NCBI GenBank assembly: GCA_017431005.1
Contig: JAFRLY010000012.1
Location: 53,483 to 117,482 of the forward strand
DNA from: Clostridia bacterium
GTDB taxonomy: Bacteria; Bacillota; Clostridia; Christensenellales; Aristaeellaceae
DNA length: 64,000 nucleotides
Reading direction: 5' to 3'
Position numbers and translations under genes: made by a program. Of this stretch, positions 52,415 to 59,988 are shown piece after piece (position 1 is the first letter of the stretch; every line of letters begins with the position of its first letter). The notes beneath the pieces are model-generated. The model saw nothing but the letters and a program-made list of their open reading frames with translations, was not told where the DNA came from and ran no database searches.

Positions 52415-53503
52415 ATGATATCTCTGTACACGCTTGAACAGGCAGCTTTCTGGCACCGCCGTTCAGTTCGTTCCCGTTTTGCAGCCTGTGTCTTATTTTG
52501 CGCTGCCCTGCTGGGCGCCGTGATCCTGTGCTGCTTTGTCACTACCCGGAATGCTCTGACGCTGCAGTGGATCGCAGTCGCGGAATTTACTCTGCTCGGA
52601 TGGACCGGAATAATTCTGACTGTGCTGGTCTGTCTGCCTGCCCGGGCGGAAGCTCAGCATACGGACAGCATGCTGTCAGGCGCAGCCGAAACACGCACAG
52701 GCACGCTTACCCTGAGTGACCAGACCTTCAGGATTCCGAAAAGCATTATTGTCCGCAGGGCTGCGCTGCAGACGCGGGAGGAAAGCCTCACCGTGAATGT
52801 GGATAACGCGCGTGCCGGCCTTCTCCCCGCCGGCCCCTTTGAGGCGGAGGTGCAGACCGTCAGGAAATATGTTACCGCTTTCCGTCCCTTAATCGCAGCT
52901 GATGGAGCTGTAGCTCCGGCCCGCAGCCATTCTTCGCTCCTCAGCCGTTTTTTCGCTCTTGTTCCGGTTCTCATTCTCTGGGGGATGTTCAGCCTGCTTC
53001 TCTGGTGCTGGGTCTTTTCACTGATTACGGATACGGCTCCGGAAAAGAAAGTATCATTATATATAGACGGAACGGTATCCCGGTCCGTGGAGCTAGCCTC
53101 TGTGCTGGAAGAGAATCTTCCCGAAGGTATCCGCATGGTCAGGGTTCATCCGTTCTCCTATGCCATGATGGACAGTGAGTCCATTCGCCGGGCTGATCTC
53201 TTCATTCTGCCGGAACAGGATATCGACGTCTACCGGGAGTGGCTTGCTCCCCTGCCGGATGTATTCGGTTCTGACCGGCACAGTCTGCTGGTGCGTGATT
53301 CGGTTCCGCTGGGAATCCGGGTATATGATTCTGAAGCAGGCCTTTGTACTGCCGGTTCCTGTATTTCCTATTCCGAATCAGGTTTTCCGGATCAGGCCTG
53401 GTACCTGTGCTTCGGGAACCAGTCTCTCCACACACCCGGTGTTCCCGGCGCTCTGGACAGCGCAGCTGTGCCGGTAGCGGAAGCTCTGGTTCGTCTGCGT
53501 TAG
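52415..53503 (+). CDS. Membrane protein of unknown function
   Basis: 362 residues, not recognised. Helices at about 22-42, 51-73 and 181-205; the loop 75-180 is soluble, and the last 155 residues are outside or inside depending on topology. That tail (VSLYIDGTVSRSVELASVLEENLPEGIRMVRVH ... ILPEQDI) reads like a periplasmic-binding-protein-style alpha/beta segment without a clear ligand site. Has its own promoter and a strong terminator. Lies between a wall cross-linker and a sugar importer, so neither context settles its role. Confidence 0.75.
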   Translation: MISLYTLEQAAFWHRRSVRSRFAACVLFCAALLGAVILCCFVTTRNALTLQWIAVAEFTLLGWTGIILTVLVCLPARAEAQHTDSMLSGAAETRTGTLTLSDQTFRIPKSIIVRRAALQTREESLTVNVDNARAGLLPAGPFEAEVQTVRKYVTAFRPLIAADGAVAPARSHSSLLSRFFALVPVLILWGMFSLLLWCWVFSLITDTAPEKKVSLYIDGTVSRSVELASVLEENLPEGIRMVRVHPFSYAMMDSESIRRADLFILPEQDIDVYREWLAPLPDVFGSDRHSLLVRDSVPLGIRVYDSEAGLCTAGSCISYSESGFPDQAWYLCFGNQSLHTPGVPGALDSAAVPVAEALVRLR

Positions 53504-53523
53504 TTTTTCCCCGCCTGTGTTTT

Positions 53524-53561
53524 CCGGCCGGTTTCTGAGCTGAACCGGCCGGTTTTTTTTT
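53524..53561 (+). terminator. Terminator of the 362-residue membrane protein gene
   Basis: Stem CCGGCCGGTT/AACCGGCCGG with a 9-base loop, then nine T residues. Confidence 0.9.
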
Positions 53562-53581
53562 CGTTTTTTTGCGTAAATTGG

Positions 53582-53610
53582 TGGACATTTGCGAAGAAAC
53601 ATGCTAAAAT
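53582..53610 (+). promoter_or_regulatory. Promoter of the sugar importer operon
   Basis: TGGACA (53582-53587), 17 bp, TAAAAT (53605-53610). TTTGCG repeats at 53568 and 53588, 20 bp apart, flank the -35 box and could be operator half-sites. The leader to the start codon is about 160 nt, with small hairpins (CCGGAAGTTCCGG, GGCCTTATGGCC). Confidence 0.65.
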
Positions 53611-53774
53611 AGCAGCAAATATTAGTGGATATAAAGATTGGCCTCTGTTATTTTTGTGCAGGTTTTTTCTTTTCCATGCCTCTCCGGAAGTTCCGGCGGC
53701 AGGCCGGCTGTTCACCTGTTTTGATTCTTTGGCCTTATGGCCTGAGGATAGATTTTTGAAAGGATGGATGTACC

Positions 53775-55262
53775 ATGAAAAAAGTTCTTGCTCTTATTCT
53801 GACCCTGGCTCTGGTCGTCAGCAGCTGCGTAGTTGCCTCTGCTGAGAGCCTGGCCGGCACCTATGACATCACGCTCTGGGTTGCTGAGAAGGCCGTTGAT
53901 CTGACCAAGCAGCAGATCGCAGATTTCAATGCCAGCAACGAACTGGGTATTGTTTTCAACGCCACAGTGGAACCCGTTTCCGAAGCGGATGCCGCCACGC
54001 AGATGATTACTGACGTGGAAGCCGGCGGTGATATCTTCTGCTTTGCGCAGGACCAGTTTGCCCGTCTGGTGCAGGCCGGTGCCCTGGCTCCCCTGGGTGA
54101 AGGCGCTGCCGCTTTCGTGAAGGAAAACAACGATGCCGGTACGGTTGCTGCTGCCATCTCCGGTGACACGGTCTATGCGTACCCGCTGACCGCTGACAAC
54201 GGCTATTTCATGTATTATGACAAGTCCGTCATTCCGGAAGAGGATGTGGATTCCCTGGAAAAGCTGATCGCAGACTGCGAAGCTGCCCAGAAATACTTTG
54301 CTTTCGAGATGCAGTCCTCTGCCTGGTATCTGGCGTCCTTCTTCTTTGCCACCGGTTGTGTGTCCGAGTGGGAAACGGATGATGACGGTAATTTCATTTC
54401 CGTGCACGACACCTTCAACAGCCCTGAAGGCCTGATCGCTGTCAAGGGTATGGAGAAGCTGGTCAAATCCGACTTCCATCTGAGCTCCTCCTCCGGTTCC
54501 GAGTTCTCCTCCAACGCAGCCATCGTTGTGACCGGTACCTGGGACTATGAAACTGTCAAGGGTATCCTGGGCGACAACATGGGAGTAACCGATCTGCCTT
54601 CCTTCGAAGTGGACGGCAAGGAATATCATCTGGGCTCCTTCAACGGCTGCAAGCTGCTGGGCGTGAAGCCGCAGGTGGATGCCTACAAACTGGCTGCCCT
54701 GCATCAGCTGGCTCGTTATCTGACCGGTGAAAAGTGTCAGCAGGAACGGTTCGAAGCTCTGTCCTGGGGTCCCTCCAACCTGACGGTTCAGGCCTCTGAC
54801 GCGGTTCAGGCCAACCCCGGTCTGGCTGCCCTGATCGCGCAGTCTCCCTATTCTGTGCCGCAGTGCCAGATCCACGGTTCCTGGTGGGACATCGCCAAGG
54901 TTATCGGCGATGATGTGAAGAACGCGGAAGACGAAGCCGGCCTGCAGCAGGCTCTGGACAACTATTATGACAAGATCGCCAGCCTGTTCACCCTCAGCGA
55001 TGATGTGAAGTTCGGCTGGACCGTTATCGGCGCCGTGAACGGCACCATGTGGGATAATGACTTTGCCATGACCAAGGGCGATGACGGTGTCTGGAAGTCC
55101 AATGACGCTTTCGAAATGGAAGCCGGCACTGAATTCAAGGTCCGTCAGGGTCTGAGCTGGGACAACAACTTCCCGGCTGAAAACTTCAAGGTAGAAGAAG
55201 CCGGCACTTACTATGTGCTCTTCAACGAAGCCACCGGTGAAGTTTCCCTGTCCGCTGAATAA
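53775..55262 (+). CDS. Sugar ABC transporter binding lipoprotein with C-terminal beta module
   Basis: 495-residue MalE-like solute-binding protein. Signal peptide with lipobox-like VSSC (Cys18), so probably membrane-anchored. Residues 30-410 are the two-lobe binding fold (YDITLWVAEKAVDLT, YAYPLTADNGYFMYYDKS, AAIVVTGTWDYE). The last 80 residues (about 415-495, starting WTVIGAVNGTMWDND) look like a SusE/SusF- or CBM-type beta domain, not part of usual binding proteins. Likely ligand: maltose or maltodextrin, inferred from partners. The ribosome site is AAGGATGG. Confidence 0.88.
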   Translation: MKKVLALILTLALVVSSCVVASAESLAGTYDITLWVAEKAVDLTKQQIADFNASNELGIVFNATVEPVSEADAATQMITDVEAGGDIFCFAQDQFARLVQAGALAPLGEGAAAFVKENNDAGTVAAAISGDTVYAYPLTADNGYFMYYDKSVIPEEDVDSLEKLIADCEAAQKYFAFEMQSSAWYLASFFFATGCVSEWETDDDGNFISVHDTFNSPEGLIAVKGMEKLVKSDFHLSSSSGSEFSSNAAIVVTGTWDYETVKGILGDNMGVTDLPSFEVDGKEYHLGSFNGCKLLGVKPQVDAYKLAALHQLARYLTGEKCQQERFEALSWGPSNLTVQASDAVQANPGLAALIAQSPYSVPQCQIHGSWWDIAKVIGDDVKNAEDEAGLQQALDNYYDKIASLFTLSDDVKFGWTVIGAVNGTMWDNDFAMTKGDDGVWKSNDAFEMEAGTEFKVRQGLSWDNNFPAENFKVEEAGTYYVLFNEATGEVSLSAE

Positions 55263-55300
55263 ATCCCGACTGTCCGGTTCGGGCAATACAGGCAATGTCA

Positions 55301-55338
55301 GGCCGGAGTCAATGATCTTTCTTGGCTCCGGCCCTTTT
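55301..55338 (+). terminator. Partial terminator between binding-protein and permease genes
   Basis: GGCCGGAG/CTCCGGCC hairpin with a 17-base loop, then CTTTTG. A short T-run suggests partial termination, which would give more binding protein than permease, a common design in such operons. Confidence 0.5.
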
Positions 55339-55361
55339 GATGAGAGGAGTGGATCACGACC

Positions 55362-56903
55362 ATGGCTCAAATCAGTGATCTTGAATTCCTGCGCCTGTCG
55401 AAGGCGCAAAAAACCGGGTACAAAATCCGCCGGTTTTTCACCGGTATCCCCAAGGCAATCGCCAGTTTCTTCCTGGCTGTCTGGCACGCCATTCAGAAGG
55501 CCGGGAAGGCCGTCGGCCGGGAAATATCCGAAATCGGGACCACATTCAAAGAAGGCGACTGGAAAACGAAGCTTTCTTTCCTGGTCATGGGTTTCGGAAG
55601 CCTCGCCCGGGGACAGATCCTGCGCGGCATTCTGTTCCTGCTTTTTGAAATCATCTTCATCGGCTACATGATTCTTTCCGGCGGTTACTGGCTCAGTATG
55701 CTGCCTTCCCTCGGTACCCAGGGGCCGACCAAGGAGTACAACGCGCTTCTGGATGTTACCGTCACCCAGTATCATGATAATTCCTTCCAGATTCTGCTTT
55801 ACGGCGTGCTGACGATCTTCTTTATCGTTGCGTTCATCTATACCTGGCGGGTCAACATCCGTCAGAACCGGATGGCGGAAAAAATTCTTGCCACCGGCAA
55901 ACCGCTGAAGAGCGGGAAGGAAGATCTGCACAGCCTGGTGGATGATCAGTTCCATAAGACCCTGATGGCGCTTCCCCTGACCGGAATCCTGATCTTTACC
56001 GTCCTGCCGATCTTTTTCATGATTCTGGTTGCATTCACCAATTATGACGGCACCCATAACGGTTATACCAACAATCTGTTTACCTGGGTGGGCCTTGACA
56101 ACTTTAACACCCTGCTCTCCTGGGACGTTACGGGGGGTGCCGGCACCCAGTCCTATGCGGCCACCTTCGGCGAGGTGCTGCTGTGGACGCTGATCTGGGC
56201 CTTCTTTGCCACCTTTACGAACTATTTCCTGGGCATGTTCGTGGCAATGGCTATCAATAAGAAAGGTATCAGGTTCAAGAAGGGGTGGCGGACCATCCTG
56301 GTGCTGACCATCGCCATTCCCCAGTTCATTTCCCTGCTGTATGTGTCCAAGATGTTCGCCAAGAACGGTATCATTAACGGTTTCCTGATGGACATGGGCT
56401 GGATTAAGACAGCGCTTCCCTTCTGGGAGAAGCCGAACTGGGCCCGGATTACCGTGATTCTGATCAATATCTGGATCGGTATACCCTATCTGATGCTGAT
56501 CACGACCGGTATCCTGATGAACATCCCTGCCGATCTGTACGAATCCGCCCGGATTGACGGTGCCAACGCCTGGCAGCAGTACCGGAAAATCACACTCCCA
56601 TACATGCTGTTTGTTACCGGGCCATATCTGCTGACCAGCTTCACCGGGAACATGAACAACTTCAACGTCATCTTCCTGTTGACGGGAGGCGCGCCTACAA
56701 ACCCTGCCGCGTCGTCAGCCGCCGGTGCTGTGGGATATACAGACCTGCTGATCACCTGGCTGTTCAAGATCACAACCGGTGCTGAATCCCAGTATTATCT
56801 GGCTTCCGTCATCGGTATTCTGGTCTTTGTCGTGGTCGCGCTGATTTCCCTGATCGTGTACAATGTGATGCCGAGTATTAAGAATGAGGAGGATTTCCGG
56901 TGA
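55362..56903 (+). CDS. Sugar ABC transporter permease, MalF-like
   Basis: 513-residue permease. After a long basic N-terminus (1-70), about eight helices are seen: two at 82-115, one near 146, then the transport core with the EAA loop (ESARIDGANAWQQYRKITLP) near 385 that couples to the ATPase. Length matches MalF, including a large loop after the third helix. GAGGAG precedes the ATG. Overlaps the MalG gene start by 1-4 bases. Confidence 0.92.
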   Translation: MAQISDLEFLRLSKAQKTGYKIRRFFTGIPKAIASFFLAVWHAIQKAGKAVGREISEIGTTFKEGDWKTKLSFLVMGFGSLARGQILRGILFLLFEIIFIGYMILSGGYWLSMLPSLGTQGPTKEYNALLDVTVTQYHDNSFQILLYGVLTIFFIVAFIYTWRVNIRQNRMAEKILATGKPLKSGKEDLHSLVDDQFHKTLMALPLTGILIFTVLPIFFMILVAFTNYDGTHNGYTNNLFTWVGLDNFNTLLSWDVTGGAGTQSYAATFGEVLLWTLIWAFFATFTNYFLGMFVAMAINKKGIRFKKGWRTILVLTIAIPQFISLLYVSKMFAKNGIINGFLMDMGWIKTALPFWEKPNWARITVILINIWIGIPYLMLITTGILMNIPADLYESARIDGANAWQQYRKITLPYMLFVTGPYLLTSFTGNMNNFNVIFLLTGGAPTNPAASSAAGAVGYTDLLITWLFKITTGAESQYYLASVIGILVFVVVALISLIVYNVMPSIKNEEDFR

Positions 56904-57766
56904 TGAGTGAAGCAAAACGTCACATGGGTCTGAAAGCCTCCCGGGCGCTCTCCAACACGGCTATCCATGCTCTGCTGATCATTATGAGCGTCATCTGGCT
57001 GATCCCCTTCATCTGCATTGTGTTGCAATCCTTCCGGGTTGAAAGCACCGGTCCTGTGGGTTATGTGGTACCGCATCAGTGGGGTGTTGATAACTATACG
57101 AAGCTGTTCCAGACCGATTTCCCCAAATGGTATATGAACACCTTTATCGCCGCACTGATAACCGCTGTGCTGCAGACCGTCATCGTGCTGTGCATGTCCT
57201 ACACGCTTTCCCGGTTCCGTTTCAAAATGCGCCAGCCTCTGATGCGGTTCATGCTGATTCTTGGCATGTTCCCCGGCATGCTTTCCATGATTATTCTGTA
57301 CCGGATTCTGAAGGATCTGGGGCTGACCCAGGCCAATGCCGTACCAGGCCTGATTCTGGTATATATAGCCTCCTCCGGTATGGGATATTATGTATCCAAA
57401 GGCTTCTTTGATACCATTCCCATGTCGCTGGATGAAGCGGCCAGAGTGGACGGCGCGACGCGCGCACAGATACTCTATAAAATCATCCTGCCGTTGTCCA
57501 AGCCCATCGTGATCTACACAGTTCTGACCGCCTTCATGGGACCCTGGGGAGATTACGTATTCGCACGGTACATCTCTTTCGGCACTTCCTCAGGCATGAA
57601 CGTCGCCGTCGGATTGTACAACTGGCTGAACAAGGATCAGATCGCCAACAGCTATACCATGTTCTGCGCCGGCGGCGTCCTGGTTGCTGTTCCTGTCACT
57701 GTCCTGTTCATGTGTCTGCAGAAGTATTATGTCGAAGGCGTCACCGGCGGTGCTGTAAAAGGGTAA
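56903..57766 (+). CDS. Sugar ABC transporter permease, MalG-like
   Basis: 287-residue permease with about six helices and an EAA motif (LDEAARVDGATRAQILYKII). Partner of the MalF-like protein in forming the channel. The ATG at 56903 shares one base with the preceding stop; a GTG three bases earlier (56900), seven bases after GGAGG, is an equally good start. The stop codon lies inside the left arm of a 15-bp inverted repeat. Confidence 0.93.
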   Translation: MSEAKRHMGLKASRALSNTAIHALLIIMSVIWLIPFICIVLQSFRVESTGPVGYVVPHQWGVDNYTKLFQTDFPKWYMNTFIAALITAVLQTVIVLCMSYTLSRFRFKMRQPLMRFMLILGMFPGMLSMIILYRILKDLGLTQANAVPGLILVYIASSGMGYYVSKGFFDTIPMSLDEAARVDGATRAQILYKIILPLSKPIVIYTVLTAFMGPWGDYVFARYISFGTSSGMNVAVGLYNWLNKDQIANSYTMFCAGGVLVAVPVTVLFMCLQKYYVEGVTGGAVKG

Positions 57767-57810
57767 GAATTCGACGACCGCCAGTGGCGGAAATTTCGTC
57801 GAATTCTTAC
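57763..57810. repeat. Inverted repeat overlapping the malG stop
   Basis: Perfect 15-bp arms GTAAGAATTCGACGA (57763-57777) and its complement (57796-57810), enclosing a second stem CCGCC(AGT)GGCGG. No T-run. Looks like a small repeat element or mRNA-stabilising stem. Confidence 0.6.
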
Positions 57811-57825
57811 AGAGCCGGGAAGGAG

Positions 57826-57849
57826 CAAGCTGCCCGGTGGGCAGTTGCG
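57826..57849. repeat. Second hairpin in the malG-msmX gap
   Basis: GCAA(G)CTGCCC-GGT-GGGCAG-TTGC, nearly perfect stem. Placed between the 15-bp inverted repeat and the tandem repeats. Confidence 0.5.
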
Positions 57850-57852
57850 ACT

Positions 57853-57998
57853 ATGCCGGCGACCGGGATGAACTGAGCTGGCACAGAGTGAAGGCAGCAT
57901 AAAGCTGCGTTCACGACAATGCCGGCGACCGGGATGAACTGAGCTGGCACAGAGTGAAGGCAGCATAAAGCTGCGTTCACGACAATGCCGGCGACCGG
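57853..57998. repeat. Tandem 66-bp repeats, two copies plus a 14-bp third
   Basis: Units at 57853-57918 and 57919-57984 are identical; a third begins at 57985 (ATGCCGGCGACCGG) and then breaks off. Each unit can form GTGAA(G)GCAGC-ATAAA-GCTGC(G)TTCAC, a 10-bp stem with one mismatch. No protein-coding sense seen in plus-strand frames. It fills the gap between the MalG-like and ATPase genes of one operon, with the ATPase ribosome site 26 bp later. Confidence 0.85.
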
Positions 57999-58037
57999 AC
58001 AAAGTGCCTGGATCCATATATCTAAGGAGGCTTGTTT

Positions 58038-59165
58038 ATGGCAAGTGTAAAACTGACAGATGTCAAGAAAGTATATGATAATAACGTAACAGCTGTCCAC
58101 GATTTCAATCTGGACATCAAGGACAAGGAATTCATTGTTTTCGTCGGCCCCTCCGGGTGCGGAAAATCCACTACCCTGCGCATGGTGGCCGGCCTGGAGG
58201 ACATCTCCGGAGGCACCGTTGAGATTGATGGTGTTGTTGTCAGCGACCTGCAGCCCAAGGACCGGGCTATCTCCATGGTTTTCGAGAAGTATGCCCTGTA
58301 TCCTCACATGACCGTCTATGACAACATCGCGTTCTCCCTCCGGCTGAAAAAAGTCCCGGAAGATGAAGTTTTTGAGCGCGTCACAAACGCCGCCCAGGTG
58401 CTGGGAATCACAGATTACCTGACACGGAAGCCCAGAGCGCTCTCCGGCGGTCAGCGTCAGCGTGTGGCCATCGGCCGCGCCATGGTCCGGAACGCCAAGG
58501 TTTTCCTGATGGACGAACCTCTGTCCAATCTGGACGCCAAGCTCCGGAACCAGATGCGCGCTGAGATCATTCTGCTCCGTCAGAAGCTGGACACAACCTT
58601 CATCTATGTTACCCACGACCAGACAGAGGCCATGACCCTCGGCGACAGAATTGTTATCATGCGGGACGGCTTCATTGAGCAGGTCGGTACACCCCAGGAA
58701 GTTTTTGAAACCCCCGTCAATCTTTTCGTTGCAGGGTTCATCGGAAGCCCTCAGATGAACTTCCTGAAGGCGAAGCTTGTGAAGAGCGGAGACCAGTATC
58801 AGGTTTCCATCCTGGGAGTGAATATCCCGCTGAATCCGGATCAGAACGCCGCTCTCCTTGCGAAGGGCATTCAGGATCAGGATATCACGCTCGGCGTTCG
58901 TCCGGAGCATACGGCTGTTTGCTTCGACAGCCAGGCCAACGCAATTCCCTGCACCATTAACGTCAATGAAATGATGGGCAGCGAACTGCATCTGCACCTG
59001 AGCAGCGCGCATAATGATCGTATTATCGTCCGTCTTCCCACCATGGATCTGACCCATGATCAGCGCGCGCAGCTGTCTTATGGCAACACGCTGTATATTA
59101 CATTCCCTGCCAAAGCGATGCATCTGTTTGATCCCAAATCAGAGCGCAGCCTGATCTACGGCTGA
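58038..59165 (+). CDS. Sugar ABC transporter ATPase, MsmX/UgpC-like, with Q-loop variant
   Basis: 375-residue ATPase that powers sugar importers and is often shared between them. Walker A GPSGCGKST, signature LSGGQRQRV, Walker B VFLMDEPLSNLD, and the H-switch VTHDQTEAMTL are intact; a C-terminal OB-type regulatory domain (about 240-375) follows. The Q-loop reads VFEKYALYPHM: Glu83 replaces the near-invariant Gln. The ATG at 58038 has GGAGG seven bases upstream; an earlier ATG overlaps that site. Last gene before the terminator. Confidence 0.93.
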   Translation: MASVKLTDVKKVYDNNVTAVHDFNLDIKDKEFIVFVGPSGCGKSTTLRMVAGLEDISGGTVEIDGVVVSDLQPKDRAISMVFEKYALYPHMTVYDNIAFSLRLKKVPEDEVFERVTNAAQVLGITDYLTRKPRALSGGQRQRVAIGRAMVRNAKVFLMDEPLSNLDAKLRNQMRAEIILLRQKLDTTFIYVTHDQTEAMTLGDRIVIMRDGFIEQVGTPQEVFETPVNLFVAGFIGSPQMNFLKAKLVKSGDQYQVSILGVNIPLNPDQNAALLAKGIQDQDITLGVRPEHTAVCFDSQANAIPCTINVNEMMGSELHLHLSSAHNDRIIVRLPTMDLTHDQRAQLSYGNTLYITFPAKAMHLFDPKSERSLIYG

Positions 59166-59179
59166 TTCCATTAAAAAAA

Positions 59180-59229
59180 GAGGATGTCTCATCATGATCC
59201 GGAAGGTCATGGGAGACATCCTTTTTTAT
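59180..59229. terminator. Bidirectional terminator after the sugar importer operon
   Basis: AGGATGTCTC (59181-59190) pairs with GAGACATCCT (59213-59222) around a 22-base loop, with A/T runs on both sides. Serves the ATPase gene on the plus strand and cvpA on the minus strand. Confidence 0.8.
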
Positions 59230-59263
59230 TGCGCTTCTCAGCGGCAGCCGGAACCCCTCCTGA

Positions 59264-59971
59264 TTAAAGCCGGCCGTTCATAATGGACAGAATCAGGCTT
59301 CCGCTGTTAAAAAGCGGTGCAAGAGCGCTTTGCTCCACCATTTCGGTGATTCCTTCAATCGGAACCATTGTCTGCACCAGCGGCAGCAGCGCAAACGCAA
59401 CAAAGCACAGCAGTATACCCCGCAGAAGGCCGAACACACCGCCCGCGAGAGAGTTCAGCTGCTTGAGAACCGGGAATCTGAAAACAGCCTTCAGGAAATT
59501 CAGCACAAAATGGAAAACCAGCATAAGCACCAGAAAACACAGGATATAGCAGATCACATTCAGAATAGCCCCGACAATCGTCTGGGATACATAATCCCCC
59601 ACCTGCGTCAGTCCGGACGGGGCAAAGGCCTGTTTTTCCAGGTTTGTCTGCAGCAGCGTGCTGAGCGGTGCCGGCAGATTCACCCGCTCAATCACCTCAG
59701 CAATACCGCTGCCGGAAAGGCTGGATACCTGCGTGAGGGAGAGGTTCAGGTCTCCCAGCCGGGAAGTCGCGTCCGCGTAGCTCATCAGTGTTTTGATCCA
59801 TTCCGGATTTCCGCGGATCAGCTCCACCATTTTGGGGCTCAGCCAGAAGCTGGCCAGCAGGCTGAGCACGCTTCCTCCCACAGAAGCGACTGAGGAAATG
59901 AAGCCCCGGTACAGCCCGATCAGCACGCTGAGTCCCAGGATGCCCAGAATGATATAATCGACAACATTCAT
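59264..59971 (-). CDS. CvpA-family membrane protein
   Basis: 235 residues with about four helices (near 5-25, 28-50, 130-155, 170-195). The CvpA N-terminus (MNVVDYIILGILGLSVLIGLYRGF) and the LNSLAGGVFGLLRGILL segment are clear. The central part (60-120) is a longer outer loop than in E. coli CvpA. Role poorly known; linked to envelope integrity and colicin V export. 17 bp after the PBP gene, probably same transcript. Confidence 0.85.
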   Translation of the reverse strand: MNVVDYIILGILGLSVLIGLYRGFISSVASVGGSVLSLLASFWLSPKMVELIRGNPEWIKTLMSYADATSRLGDLNLSLTQVSSLSGSGIAEVIERVNLPAPLSTLLQTNLEKQAFAPSGLTQVGDYVSQTIVGAILNVICYILCFLVLMLVFHFVLNFLKAVFRFPVLKQLNSLAGGVFGLLRGILLCFVAFALLPLVQTMVPIEGITEMVEQSALAPLFNSGSLILSIMNGRL

Positions 59972-59988
59972 CCAGTCCTTCCCTCCTC

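Noticed and set aside
53697-53765. Short peptide frame in the leader of the sugar importer operon as a possible regulatory peptide
   Set aside because: It has no ribosome site, no run of telling codons and no alternate hairpins like those of the aro leader.
53712-56057. Open frame of 781 codons on the minus strand opposite the sugar-binding and MalF-like genes
   Set aside because: It is antisense to two genes with clear domains and lacks recognisable motifs. Long antisense frames arise from codon bias in GC-rich coding DNA.
57853-57998. CRISPR array
   Set aside because: The repeats are directly adjacent with no spacers, and there are no cas genes.
57807-59123. 438-codon minus-strand frame across the 66-bp repeats and the ATPase gene
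   Set aside because: Its repeated peptide comes only from the DNA repeat, and the rest is antisense to a well-supported ATPase gene.
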